Source: Rostratula benghalensis (lineage: Eukaryota > Chordata > Aves > Charadriiformes > Rostratulidae). From it: a stretch of DNA of 64,000 bases. The stretch lies in the NCBI GenBank assembly GCA_013399305.1, contig VXAI01000013.1, forward strand, positions 697,129 through 761,128. The letters are read 5' to 3'. Below the pieces are notes generated by a model. It was not told where the DNA came from. It saw only the letters and a list, made by a program, of their open reading frames with translations, and searched no databases. Positions within the stretch are counted from its first letter, which is position 1; the number at the start of each line of letters is the position of its first letter. Made by a program: the position numbers and the translations under genes. This document shows positions 23,830-35,100 of the stretch, one piece after another.

Positions 23830-26043
23830 ATTATCTTATGTTCCTCCTTCAATCTATCAATTCTCTGGTGACTTATGGAAACATAAAGTGACCCAAAGAA
23901 TATAAAACTAAAGAGATACCCCCAGAAAGCACTTGATTACTTTTAATTTGGATGTAATTAAAAACTATTGTGGATACTCATGACTATCTTTTTCATAATT
24001 AATGAATAAACAGAATTATTACAATATTAGTGTTGTAATTATTAAATTAAATCAGAATTGTTGTATAAATTGTATTGTTTGTAACTTCTGTATTACTTTA
24101 TTCATTAATATTTCATTATTTTTTTTAACTAATTAATTTAATGTGTACTTATAGTATATTGTTATTGTTGTTATTATTATTTAGTACCTACTTATTTAAT
24201 TCAGTGTCATTCTTATTGGTTAAAGAGAAGGATATAACTAATGAACAAAATCTATAGTTACTAGCAGCCTGGAGTACTAACTACGTACCTTGTGAACCAC
24301 CAGACACTTTTAAAAATTAAATTTGGCATAAAATAAGAAGGAAAGTTTACATAGTCCTTTCCATCTTCATATGAGAGTACATTTCAGTGCTATATAAAAG
24401 TTTGCCTTGCATCTACATCAATTAAACAAAGAAATATTCCCTTTACTTCATCACTTGCTTTTTATCACAGTGTTTTCAGCATAGCCAGTAGGACTAAAAT
24501 CAAATTACATAGTTTTAACCATCTAAAGGCTAGGTTTCAAATTAATTGTGTTTGCTCTCACACTTACCATCACCTGTACAAGTAATTCACTGGAGTTGAA
24601 AACAGGTATCTAAAATACATTTTAGATAACCATTTTCTATTTTTTAGCTCTTTTACATTCCACTTTATTGAATTTCAGGTTATTTTTTTCCCAAAGTCTC
24701 TGAAATAAGTGTTTTTAAACTAGTAATATTCTTGGTGTGCCAATTCGTTTTCCAGCAAATCATCCTGAAAAACTGATGTGGCCTTTATTTTTTTTTTTGT
24801 TTGTTAGTTTGTTTGTTTTCTCTACTTTTTTTTTTTTTTAAATTTTGTACTTTACAACATGAGAGTTTAAATCATAAGTTAAGAAATTGAACTCTGACAT
24901 TGTGTATTGTGATAGCAAAGCTACCATGAAGTATAGCAGATACTTTCTGGCACAGCAATACAAAGAAACCTGTGGGCATATTAGAGATGCATACAAACAT
25001 GGACAAAAGATCTCACATTAATTAAAAGTTCCTAAATAGACAGTCATATATTTGAGCAAACCTGGTTGGTCATTGCAAGAGTGTAAGTGTTTTAGAGGAT
25101 TTTGAGGATTAATTTAGGGCATAGATCATGACAAACAAACATACTTCCTTGACAGCTATGAAGCACTTGAACCAGAAAAAAACCAGAAGATTTCGAAAGA
25201 CTGCCTTTAATAAGTAAGTACTTTCTATTCACTAATCAGAAAAGCTCTCATTCTGCATCGTTAGTGGATATATAAGTTGTTAATTTTAAAGTTTATGGTT
25301 ACCTCTGTCAAGCATTTCCACTGGAAAAAAACCCAAACAACCAAAACCCAATCAAAAACCCTTTACAAGTTTTATATTGATTGCATGCTCTTTTTTAAAT
25401 GTTATCAATGTTGGGTCCAAAAGTAATTATTGTCCTAAGTAGGCAGAGTGTAAATGTTATACATTGCTTACATCAATAGCTGCAGAACAATACAAACATT
25501 CCCTTTTCTGTTTATCCAAGCCCTCATTCTTTGAAGAATTTTCATCTTGGTTTGCTTTGTATTTTCTAGTTGGATGAAGGGAACTGCAGGTAAGAGTCTT
25601 TCATTAGAAGCATGTCTGATTTAATTAATCTTTAATTATTGTGCAAAACAAATGAAAGGATAGCTTCGATCAGCAAATTCATTTGCAACATTTATCAACT
25701 AGCTGATCTTTATCACCCACCCAGATGACAGTAAATCAAATGCATGCCCCTTTTCAATTCATGAAGCAAATGATTAAAGTGTCCAAAAGAGTCCCTATCC
25801 TAACTAAATCTAATTGTGTGTGAATAATCAGTTCAGTTGCATGATGAATGTGCCATCATAGTATCTAGTCCATAATCAAATCATATTTTAAGCTATACTT
25901 GCTTTAAAAAGCACATTCTGAAACTCAGGACTTCAGACATAACTTCTACTCATTCACTGGTAGATAAATGTATATGTTATTAATTTCATCATTTTTCCTT
26001 GCTTTCTCCTTGAACTTCCACATCAGCTCTAGGGGTTGCCTAA
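23830..26043. other. Unique AT-rich non-coding DNA
   Basis: No gene. 23940-24190 is exceptionally AT-rich with many ATTA/TAAT words. T-rich GTTTGTTT-type sequence occurs at 24788-24839. The part at about 25560-25880 resembles a conserved non-coding element (see the separate entry). Confidence 0.65.
25590..25880. promoter_or_regulatory. Candidate conserved non-coding element
   Basis: It has balanced, non-repetitive composition and clustered homeodomain-type cores (TTTAATTAATCTTTAATTA at 25619-25637), a TALE/MEIS-like GATGACAG (about 25725) and several ATTA/ATGCA words. The evidence is texture only; conservation was not tested. Confidence 0.25.
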
Positions 26044-26646
26044 TCTCCTGGTTTGAGGTAAAACAGAATCAACTTTCTGTTCAGTAATTTTACTCCTTAG
26101 CTAGGCCTCTTCTAACTCTGAAATAACAGTATAATGTGCAGAAACTGTGTTTTCAGAGTGACAAGACCAGTAATTATAGTTTGTGCCAAAGAACAGTATG
26201 CAGAGAGGCTCTTGCTTATACTTACTGCTATAACAACCGAGGTCAGCTAATTTCATTATTTGCCCTGTTGGAGGGTCAGAAACAGAAAAGTGTACAGGAG
26301 TCCCGTCTGCAGGGAGGAGCGGACAGGACAGGTGACCCAAACCTGACCAGCAGGTCATGTTCCATCCCATCTACATCATGCTCAGGTTAAAAGCTGACGG
26401 ATCAAAGGGTCAGCCTCTTTCTTCAGTAGCTGGTATTCGAAGAGGACCCTGTCTGTTCATCTGCTTTTGACCCTGCTGTATATATTGTATCTATTTCATT
26501 ATTCCTTTTTTCTTTTATTATTACTATTCTCTTAAAGTAGTTTAGTTCCTTCTAAACTCATAAATCCATTTATCCTTCCTTCCCCTCCCCTTGGAGCGGG
26601 AGGTGGGGAGAGAGTATCTGTTGCTGATTCAGTCTAAACCTTGACA
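26044..26646 (+). mobile_element. Near-complete solo ERV LTR (family C, probably ERVL-like)
   Basis: A 603-bp unit bounded by TCTCCTGG on the left (expected TGTCCTGG) and CCTTGACA on the right. It contains TGGTTTGAGGTAAAACAGA, CAGAGTGACAAGACCAG, AGGCTCTTGCTTATAC, TGCCCTGTTGGAGGGTCAGA, GGACAGGACAGGTGACCC, a weak TATA-like GGTTAAAAGC (26386), GGATCAAAGGGTCAGCCTC, a T/A-rich block and CCCCTTGGAGCGGGAGGTGG near the end. No retroviral interior lies on either side, so it is a solo LTR left by recombination. The flanks (CCTAA and CCTTC) are only a partial 5-bp target duplication. The fragment at 18690 belongs to this family. Confidence 0.88.
26386..26394 (+). promoter_or_regulatory. Degenerate TATA-like box of LTR family C
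   Basis: GTTAAAAGC precedes GGATCAAAGGGTCAGCC. Related copies, as I recall them, read GGATAAAAGC. A low-confidence promoter remnant. Confidence 0.3.
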
Positions 26647-27561
26647 CCTTCTCTTGACTTTTATAGTTGTAACACATTCCAAAGATATATATCTTATTAA
26701 AAATAAGCTTAAGATAAACACAAGAAGTCTTAAGTCTTACTGTATTTTACTATAAATATTTTAATATTTTCCATTGCCTAACTTTGATTCTTAAGACTGT
26801 TTCTACTTGACTAAATATCTCCTCTACTTAACAGGAAGACAAAGAAAATTGTATTTGTTTATTGCAGAATATAAAAGGTACCAAAATAACACATTCTCCT
26901 TCAGAACATATCTCATGACCTCTGCTGTTCTTAAATATTTATGCACTCATTCTTTTTTCACCTGTACTTCTCAGATCCTTTATTTAAGGTTTCATGAAAC
27001 TTTTGCTTGTGGAAAAAAATCATTTAGATGACTTAAATGAGGATTTCAAACCTTTAGAGATATTTTCATCCTTATGTAATTTAATAATGATGAACAAACA
27101 TCACAAATAAGCTTTTTTTTTTTTTAATCTAGCCTTAATTTACACCACAGTTTATTTCATTTTTCTTCAAGTACACATGTATAAAATGAGACTTTTTTCC
27201 ATCACCCTCATCTTCAAAATAGTTAAAGTGATCTCTCTGTTGAATTCACCTAACATTTTAAGTGGAGAAAAAAACCTTTGTAATTCATTATATTTAGTTA
27301 GTTAACTGAAACCAAAGGACTAACTGTAAGGTTTTGAAATGACTGAAAAATAAGAAACTTGAAAAGGACAAAAAACCCACCCATCTTTTATATATTGATT
27401 CTTCCTGTTTACAAATGAGGAAGAGAGAAAATGGGATTCACATAAGAAACCAGATATCAGAACCAAGAAAACTCTATTTCTACCCCCACACATCCTTTGG
27501 AAATGCAAAATCCTGACACACAATAGAGTCCTGGTTTTGTTTTGATTTGTGTGATTGTTAC

Positions 27562-27580
27562 TATTATTATTATTATTATT
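27562..27580. repeat. (ATT)n microsatellite
   Basis: About six trinucleotide units. Confidence 0.85.
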
Positions 27581-28844
27581 CATTATCCTATATGGGTCAT
27601 CTGTTTGGAAGATGCCCTTAGTGACAATGCAATTTTATTAACTACCACTTTCATCCACAGTAATGACATGTTTGGGTGAAATGTGTACTCATTTGAAACA
27701 TATCCTGTTGCTATCAATGAAAATGCAACCATTAGACAGCAGAAGGCAAAACCTATGTGAATGCACAATCCCATCAGTCAGCTGGCTTCAAGAGCTATGC
27801 TGATTTAACCTTCTCTGTATCTGGCTCAAACATATTTCATATGGCTAAACACCATCCACAGCTACTCTGCTGGGTCTTCAATAATAGGTCTCATATACAT
27901 ATGCACAAAAATAGAGAATGACATAACAAAAAAATTATGACGTGTCCCTAGTGTAAATATACTAACAAATTTAAACTTAAAGATATATTAAACTGATTTA
28001 AAAAGATGCTTCACTAAGTCAAATTAAGGAATTGTTTATTCTCTACAGTCTGGAAAATTATTTGTTTCCTTCATTGTAATTCATGCCTTGATTTGCATGT
28101 GAATGTGAATATTTCTTTAAAAATAAATACTTACAGATTTTTGTTAGTGAAGTATTTAGTGGTACAGTTTGCCATTTTTAAAAAAAATGTTATATGAAGT
28201 TATTTCATTCAATTATTAAGCAAGTGGTTTAATTATGCAAACTTTCATATTTCTAACAGAAAAGCAGATGTTTTATTGGAAAATGTATAGTTTCAGGAGA
28301 GCAATAACTAGGCACATTGTCACAGATTAAGACCTAATGACAATTTGAAGACTTGAAGACTAAAGCTATTTGGATACCACAATGCTTTAATCACAGATTT
28401 ATGCAGTTTTACAAATTACATAACTTCTGTTTCATGGTAGAAATATCATGGACCCAGAAAGAAGTGCATTGTCACTGGCCAGGGTCATAGGGTGTCCTGA
28501 GCTCTCTTCTGTTCCCTGGGTTATCTAGAGGTTTGCAGAGGTGGTCTTGGCTCCTGGCACAGGGTCATGGTGTCTCCCCCTGCCCCCAGCACCTTTCACA
28601 TACTCTGAGCATCCCCAACAGTTAATTTTAATTGCCATTTTCATGAGTTATAGTGCTAGATAAAAAAACCCATTTTTAATTATTAGCTCTTTCAAATTGT
28701 ACTTCCATTTTCTTATTTTTTTTTGCCATTTTCGCCACTCAGAATCTGTTCCAGACACATCAGGAAACATTTGCACTTGCTAATGATAAAAATGTCGTTT
28801 GCACCATTTAATTAGATATTCTCCTGAGCACACCTAAACTATTC

Positions 28845-28864
28845 TTTTTTTTTTTGGGGGGGGG
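28845..28864. repeat. T11-G9 homopolymer junction
   Basis: Eleven T run directly into nine G. Such junctions are prone to sequencing and polymerase error, so length is uncertain. Confidence 0.9.
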
Positions 28865-30218
28865 ACAACTGGTTGATTGTATTTCCTCTACTTCTATGAG
28901 AGCAAAAAGTCAGTTCAACTTTTTAGTCTCTACTGACTGTGCCTGACTTGTGCTAATTGCTATAAGCATTTCTGTTCTTTCCCTATGCAGAAAGGTAGCA
29001 GACAGACAGATAACTTACTTCCAATTGCCAAGTTCCTGTTCAAAAGTTTTCTGAGATATAAATGAGAGAGACACTTCTGATTGTCATTTTCAAACTTAAT
29101 AAAACATAGATACATGTAGGTCCTTGAGAATGTCTATTCTCAACAGAGGGTGAAAATGGAATTAATTTCTGTTCACTTCTCAAAAATAAAATGAAACCTT
29201 CACAAAAGATGGATGGATTTCATATGAACTGACAGGGAAAAGCAAAATAATTCTTATAAGTATCCCTTATAAGCTCTGGAGAGAGCTAACAACAGTTCTG
29301 AGAAACCATGAACATCTGCATGTAACAGAGACTCCCAATAGCCTTATTCCAAGTACCATATTCCCCTTAAATTAGAATATTTTGAGAGGGTCAAATATTA
29401 ACAATATAATTTTAGGCACTGAGATAAAAATCTTTCTTCAGCTGAAGAGGAAACCTGTTTTTACCTTGTGCACAAAAGAAAAAAGTTCACTTTTTTTCTA
29501 ACAGGGAAAGTAATTCAGCAGAGTTAGGTGCTTGAGTAAGCTGCAATAAGATTTATAAGGAGGATGTTCCCTACAGAAAACCAGGAAATGGTTCTACAAA
29601 ATGGCCCTTTTCCCAGCACTCCATTCAGGGAAAGGAGACAGCTCCCTTGATCTTTAAACTTTGTCTGAAAAAAAGAGGGATGAGAGCTCAGCTGGAGAAG
29701 CTGATGAAAAATTTTTCAGAAACAATGTGTTATTTTATTCAGAGCTATTAAAAAAACAGACGGATATCCTCAACAGTCAAATGGTTTCTAAATCTTACTG
29801 TCTTGAGATATATTACATTCAAATATTTAAAACTAGAAATGTACAGAAGTAAAAGTCTGTAAGTATTCCTTGAAATAACTTTTAAATTCTTGGAAAGAAT
29901 GTCCTAAAAATCCATTAATTTCCAAGTTACTTTTTTCAGCTTTTCTAGTCTTTGCTAAACATAAGCTTATGTGGTAATTTAGTTTGAATGCTTTTTGAAC
30001 AATTATGTCAATTTTGTGGTTTTATTTGAAGTTTGGTTGCATTTCCTTTTTAAAATTCCCCTTATTTTAAATATTCTTTTTTGTATTGCAGATATATCTA
30101 GATTAAATAGTTTATTAAGACAGTTCTGTATGTTGTTGCATGACCAAAGTACAGGATAATCAAAATATGATTTGCAATATTGGCCTAGGTATTTAATACC
30201 TGCATGCATATATACCAT

Positions 30219-30710
30219 TGTGGTGGGTTGACTCTGGCCAGAAACAAAGCATCCACACAGCTACTCCCTCACTCCTATCCACAACTTTGCTGGGACTGGA
30301 GAAGAGAAGAAAAAAAGTAAAAGCAAGACAGCTCATGAGCCAAGAAGAAAAAAAAAAGAAGAAAAAAGAAGTTAAAAAAGCAATTACTCATCAGCTCTGA
30401 CAGCAGACCAATGTTCAGTCAATCTGTGAGCAACATCTACCCTGTAAGACATCCTCCCCTGAAGTTTTCATTGATGAGCAGGATGCTGTATGTTATGAAA
30501 CATTTGGTCAGTATCCCCTCCCAAATTCTTGTCCACCCCTGGCCTACTTGTTGAAAGGGCAGGTTGAACAGAGTGAGATGAAGAAAAAGGCTTGTAATCA
30601 GCAAGGACTGTTCAACAGTAGCCAAAACATTTACTTCCTTTCACCACTGTTTTAGTCACAAATCCAAAGGTAGGAAAAAAGTTAACTCCATTTCAGTCAG
30701 ACCCAATATA
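30219..30710 (-). mobile_element. Solo ERV LTR (family B), reverse strand
   Basis: The forward strand starts with TGTGGTGGGTTGACTCTGG and CCAGAAACAAAGC, which are the reversed 3' end of the LTR, and ends near CAGTCAGACCCAATATA, the reversed 5' end. U3 landmarks read on the forward strand are CCCCTCCCAAATTCTTGTC, GCAAGGACTGTTCAAC and CACTGTTTTAGTCACAAATCC. The middle (about 30298-30390) has drifted into A-rich GAAGAAAAAA sequence, so the TATA and R regions are no longer recognisable. No internal retroviral region is present and no clean target duplication is visible. Same family as 12830-13301. Confidence 0.85.
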
Positions 30711-31685
30711 ATAATGATATGCTAAAAAAGTCTTTTGGAATAAACACCTGTGCATTATTATCAGCAATTAAATCAGTGTCAGGTTTTTTTGGTTTGGTTT
30801 GGTTTGGTTTTTTTGTTTTTTTTTTTTTAATGAGGTTGTGGTGGGGTTTTTTTGTTTGTTTTGTTTTATAAAAGACAAGAAAGTATTGATACATTCTACT
30901 TGCTAACATTAAGGATTATTCTATTCAGATTTCCAGGTTTGTTGATTCCTCATAACCATTCTGTCAGATTACATCAACTAAAATTGCTCTTGAAGACAGG
31001 TACTGTAACCAACTGATGCTGACGAATAAATTATCTACCCTAGAAATAAATAATCAGATATAAAAAGCTTCTTGACATGTTATTCGACAGTAAAGAAAAT
31101 ATTATGTGATGATTACAGTCTAATTCAATAGAAGCACAAAACTGATCCATAAAATATTTAACAAACCAATCTGAGTGAAACATGCCCAGTCTCACTGATC
31201 TATGTGCAAAACTGCATTACTGCTCCTTCAAATTCATCAGAAATAGTTTGGTATACTCTTTTAATCGGGAGGTCATTTTAAAAATGACAGGCAAGAGTTA
31301 TTTCTACTTAGGCAAATATTTGAACTTACTGTCTTGTTGTGTTTATATAAAACTGTGTGCATTGTCCTTGTGTAAATACTTTTCTCTCTGACCTTTTCAA
31401 GCATTTAACAAAAAATTATTTTCTTGGCTTTAAAGTGGCTGTTACACCACCACCACAAGGTTCCAGGTATGTGGACTAACAATTTCAAAATAGTCTAATC
31501 AATTTGGAATAAATACTAAATATATGTCAATAAATATCACATATGAAAAAAAGTGTATATTGCAAGTAGTTACTTACATGATAACATAAATGCTATGATC
31601 TATCTTTAGTAAACAAAGACAATATACATAAAGAACTCCAATATCAGTCCCTTTTGGTCAGAAAATTATGGGGTAAAAGCTAAAG
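30711..31685. other. Unique non-coding DNA with a T/G-rich tract
   Basis: The only distinct feature is the T/G-rich tract at 30782-30866, listed separately. No gene seen. Confidence 0.65.
30782..30866. repeat. T/G-rich (GGTTT/GTTTT) tract
   Basis: Interrupted GGTTT units, long T runs and GTTTGTTTTG. Similar to tracts at 20288, 23704, 36604 and 38285. Confidence 0.85.
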
Positions 31686-32110
31686 CATGCTTTCTTGTGC
31701 CAGGGCACTGCGAGGGCTGGTGGCTCTCCAGGGCCAGGCACTGGGGCAGGCACTGGGGACCAACTGGGGACCACCCCTCATAGAGTGTCAGGGCAGGCTT
31801 TGCATCCAGGGCCAATCCCACTGACAAAAGCCCGAGACAGTGGAATGGTCCTCGCCTGGGAGTCTTTGCTCTCTCTGCCCCCAGCCAGGACACAGAGAAG
31901 GCCACGGGTCAGCTAGGGGCACTGAGCATCTCCATGGCACTGGAGATGGGCCAAGGCTGGCCAGGATTGGTCCTGTGACCCTGCTGTGGCATCACTGGGG
32001 CAGGGACAGAAAGCCCTGGGGAGATGAAAAAGTGTCCTGTGCCAAGGATATGAGACAACACAGGTGGCTGCCAAGTGCTATTTTATTTGGTGGCGACCAA
32101 TACAAATCTT
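31686..32110. repeat. GC-rich block, unclassified (probable decayed mobile element)
   Basis: About 420 bp are strongly GC-rich in an otherwise AT-rich setting, with near-repeats of GGCACTGGGG (about 31737-31760) and GGGGACCA (about 31754-31775). The boundaries are abrupt on both sides. On the reverse strand an AATAAA (about 32077-32082) is followed closely by GC-rich sequence. Overlapping open frames (31666-31905 reverse; 31695-31916 and 31840-32112 forward) reflect GC-rich, stop-poor sequence and have no domain I recognise. It could be an LTR, a GC-rich retrocopy or a CpG-island remnant; it does not match CR1 or LTR families A-C. Confidence 0.4.
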
Positions 32111-35100
32111 AGTCCCCACCCACATACATCATCAATCCAAAACTTGCAAGTATGAAGAATTGTTCACAGTGAAACGAGTATATTAGTGAAAACTCAGAAA
32201 CCAGTTAGGATAAGGAAAGGAAATATATATCTGATGCAGTTTAGCTGTGATTGCAACATCTTTCATTTGTACTGGAAAAGGTGTCAGAGCAGCTTTGGTA
32301 AAGTATCTTGTATTTCTAAAAACAGGGAACATGAGAAGCTCATAAATTCAGTATCTGAAAATCTAACTTAGTCTTCAAGCTTGTAGCTACTTTGCTGAAC
32401 ACAAAACTAAGCATAAGGCTATGCCATTTTAAAATTCAAAGGACTTGAATTATGTTAATGGAGAGGGATTTAACTTAGCAGGGAGAGATTCAACTTAAAT
32501 AGCCAAATTGCTGTGACTCCTTCTAATGATCTCCTAAATGGACAACAACCTGCCAAAGAATAAAGAATAGTTTTATATATAAAAAAGTTTTATCCCAAAT
32601 GATGTGGTTTAGTTTTTTTAAAATGGGAAAAAAAGTTTCTAAGAGTTTGTAAACCACTTCCTCCTTTTTTGATGAAAGTCTATAATGTTTGGCAGTTATG
32701 GAAGATCCTATGTAGAGTGTTATTTCTTTTGCAGCTAGCTCATTTGCATTTAATTTGGAAAAGCAAAATGGTCTTAAGCTGCCTTCACATACGTGATTAC
32801 AGGAAGAGAAAATCAAAGGTCGTTTTGTTGACTTTTGTTCATTAATATAACAGTATGATAAATATAACATTGAGGAAAAATGTTTTTCATACCCTTGAAG
32901 TAGAGCTAGTCCTGGAAAAAAATGGAGCACATGTAGCTCTCCAAACTACTTTCATTAAACTTTGCCTATGATTACTATGGGGTTTTTTACATGGGGGGAA
33001 AAAATAAAGTTTAATTTACATTGATTCAAACGAATTTACTTTAGTGGCTTTATATCTTTGCCTGTTAGGTGTTATAAGCAAAAAACAAGGCTGCAAGGAA
33101 TAAATTGTATCAGGCTGGGTATTAATTAAAAATAAATGTTTCAAAGTAGGTGACTCTTCCTGGTGGTGGTCTGACATTAGACCTCATCGTGTACTCTTTC
33201 CACGGTATTGACCATAACCAGAAATCACAATTTCCTAGTAACTGAAGCAAAGCTCTGAATCATTGTTGTAGATATTAAATTTTCAAAGATTTATTATTTT
33301 GAAATACTTTGGCTATATTTAATTTCTTCTGTTTATAAAGGATGTCAATAAACTTGCCTGAAAGTTGCTGTGGAGGGAAATAAACACTAGACCATCAATT
33401 TTTGCCTGAATGGGCCAAATAAAGTTTACAACATGCAGATTTGAGATGCATAATGCTACTGCTCACAACCAGTAACCTTGGGGTAGAAAGATATGAGTTA
33501 TGATCAACAAAATTTACAGTCCAGGAGATAAACAAGATCTCTATACTGTGATAAGGAGGGAACAAAGCATCATAGTTTCTAAGTCAACCTAGCAGGAAGA
33601 TGAAAAGTCTGACATCTTCTGTTAGTCACACTCCACATGAACCATTAGACATTTGAGGAAACATTTTTCTATGTGCTGTAGAAATATTTTGTCTGCTTCC
33701 CAGCTTCCAAAGCTTACAAATCATTCCCTCCTAAACAGCAGCTAAAGGAAGACTCTCATTTAAAATGATAAAAGAATATGGAAATAAAGAGCTTTCTTAT
33801 ACCACATTTTAACATCTACCCATCTGTAAAGCAAAAGATTCTTCAGTGTAAAAAATACTGTGAAGAATTTTTATTAATTTTTACCATATAAGCTTTGAGA
33901 TAAAGGGTTGACAATTTGGTAGAACTGTTAAACAAGCAGCTATAATCTAATTTCATTGAAACAGTTTAAATGCATTACCGTATCTTGGAAGTGCTACTGA
34001 AACAATTGAAAGAGTGCTTTTTTTCTGACTAAAAGATGGCAAATTAATTCAATAAATGGAACTTCTACATACACTTCTGTTTTCCAACTCTTCATGTCTG
34101 TGAAACAAATTAAAGTGGTATCCTTAAAAACTCTATGAAAACCTTCTACCTTTTGTGTTCTTTTGTGTGTGAATAAGGATACTTACTATATTTGTTTTGT
34201 TTATATTTTTTAAGCCCTTCAATCTAATGACCTGAAAAAACTGAAATGGCTGCACAGTACTGACCATAGACAAATTAAAGGAAAAAATGATTAAAATCTT
34301 GAGGCAATACTCTGCTTCTGAGAAATGTCCTGTCTTCTCCAAAGGCTGAGGATTTAAACTCACAGCATGTAATCTCCCGCTGTCTGGAAAAAAAAAAAAA
34401 AAGACTGCTGTAGGTATCAGGACCGTTTCTGGCTCCCTTTTCCATGCAGAGCAGCATAGGCTTGCTGTTCCCTGTCAGTTGAAAGTTCGTCTGCTGGATC
34501 AATTCATTCGTAGAACTCTGAATTTAATCTAAATCTGGGTATGAAACTATGTTTTGGGTGGGATTTTTTGATTCAGGGACTGACACAGAAATGACCTACA
34601 CTCCATTCTGAAAATGTCTATATGTCATAATAGCTGGGAAATTTTCCACACACAGCTCCAATCCTGTGCGATCTTTGTAACTTCATATCTTGATATATTC
34701 CACATTTTCTATTGTGTCTGTTTGGAAGCAAAATAAAAAGTGCTACATATATGCCATGCTTGCCTATATTTAGGGAATACACATCTGATCTTACATGTGT
34801 ATTCCTTTGAGACAGCAAATATAGGAGAAGCTTGGGAACCAGGGTTAAGCTTAAAATAGTGCTTTTATTCTATAACATTTTGTTTATTCGTATTCTTATA
34901 TACAGGTCATCAGAAAATTGCCAACAAGCCATTACTTCTCCATCAGAAAAAAAAAAAAAAAAGACATTAAGAGACTTGAGTAAACATCATAGACTGGAAT
35001 TTCTTTCACAAATTATTTCAGACATTTATAGCAAAGTTTTAGTTGAAACTGAAGGGCATAAGAAAAGGATTATGCAGGAGCGTCCTTGCTGCAAACTCAT

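Larger units (their letters stand above)
26647..30218. other. Unique AT-rich non-coding DNA
   Basis: No supported gene. Contains a T run at 27113-27125, an (ATT)n microsatellite at about 27562-27580, and a T11-G9 homopolymer junction at 28845-28864. 28480-28610 is locally GC-rich without recognisable content. Open frames such as 27320-27583 (asparagine-rich from the ATT repeat) are artefacts. Confidence 0.65.

Noticed and set aside
26039..26651. 5-bp target duplication around the LTR at 26044
   Set aside because: The flanks CCTAA and CCTTC match at only three of five positions, too weak to claim.
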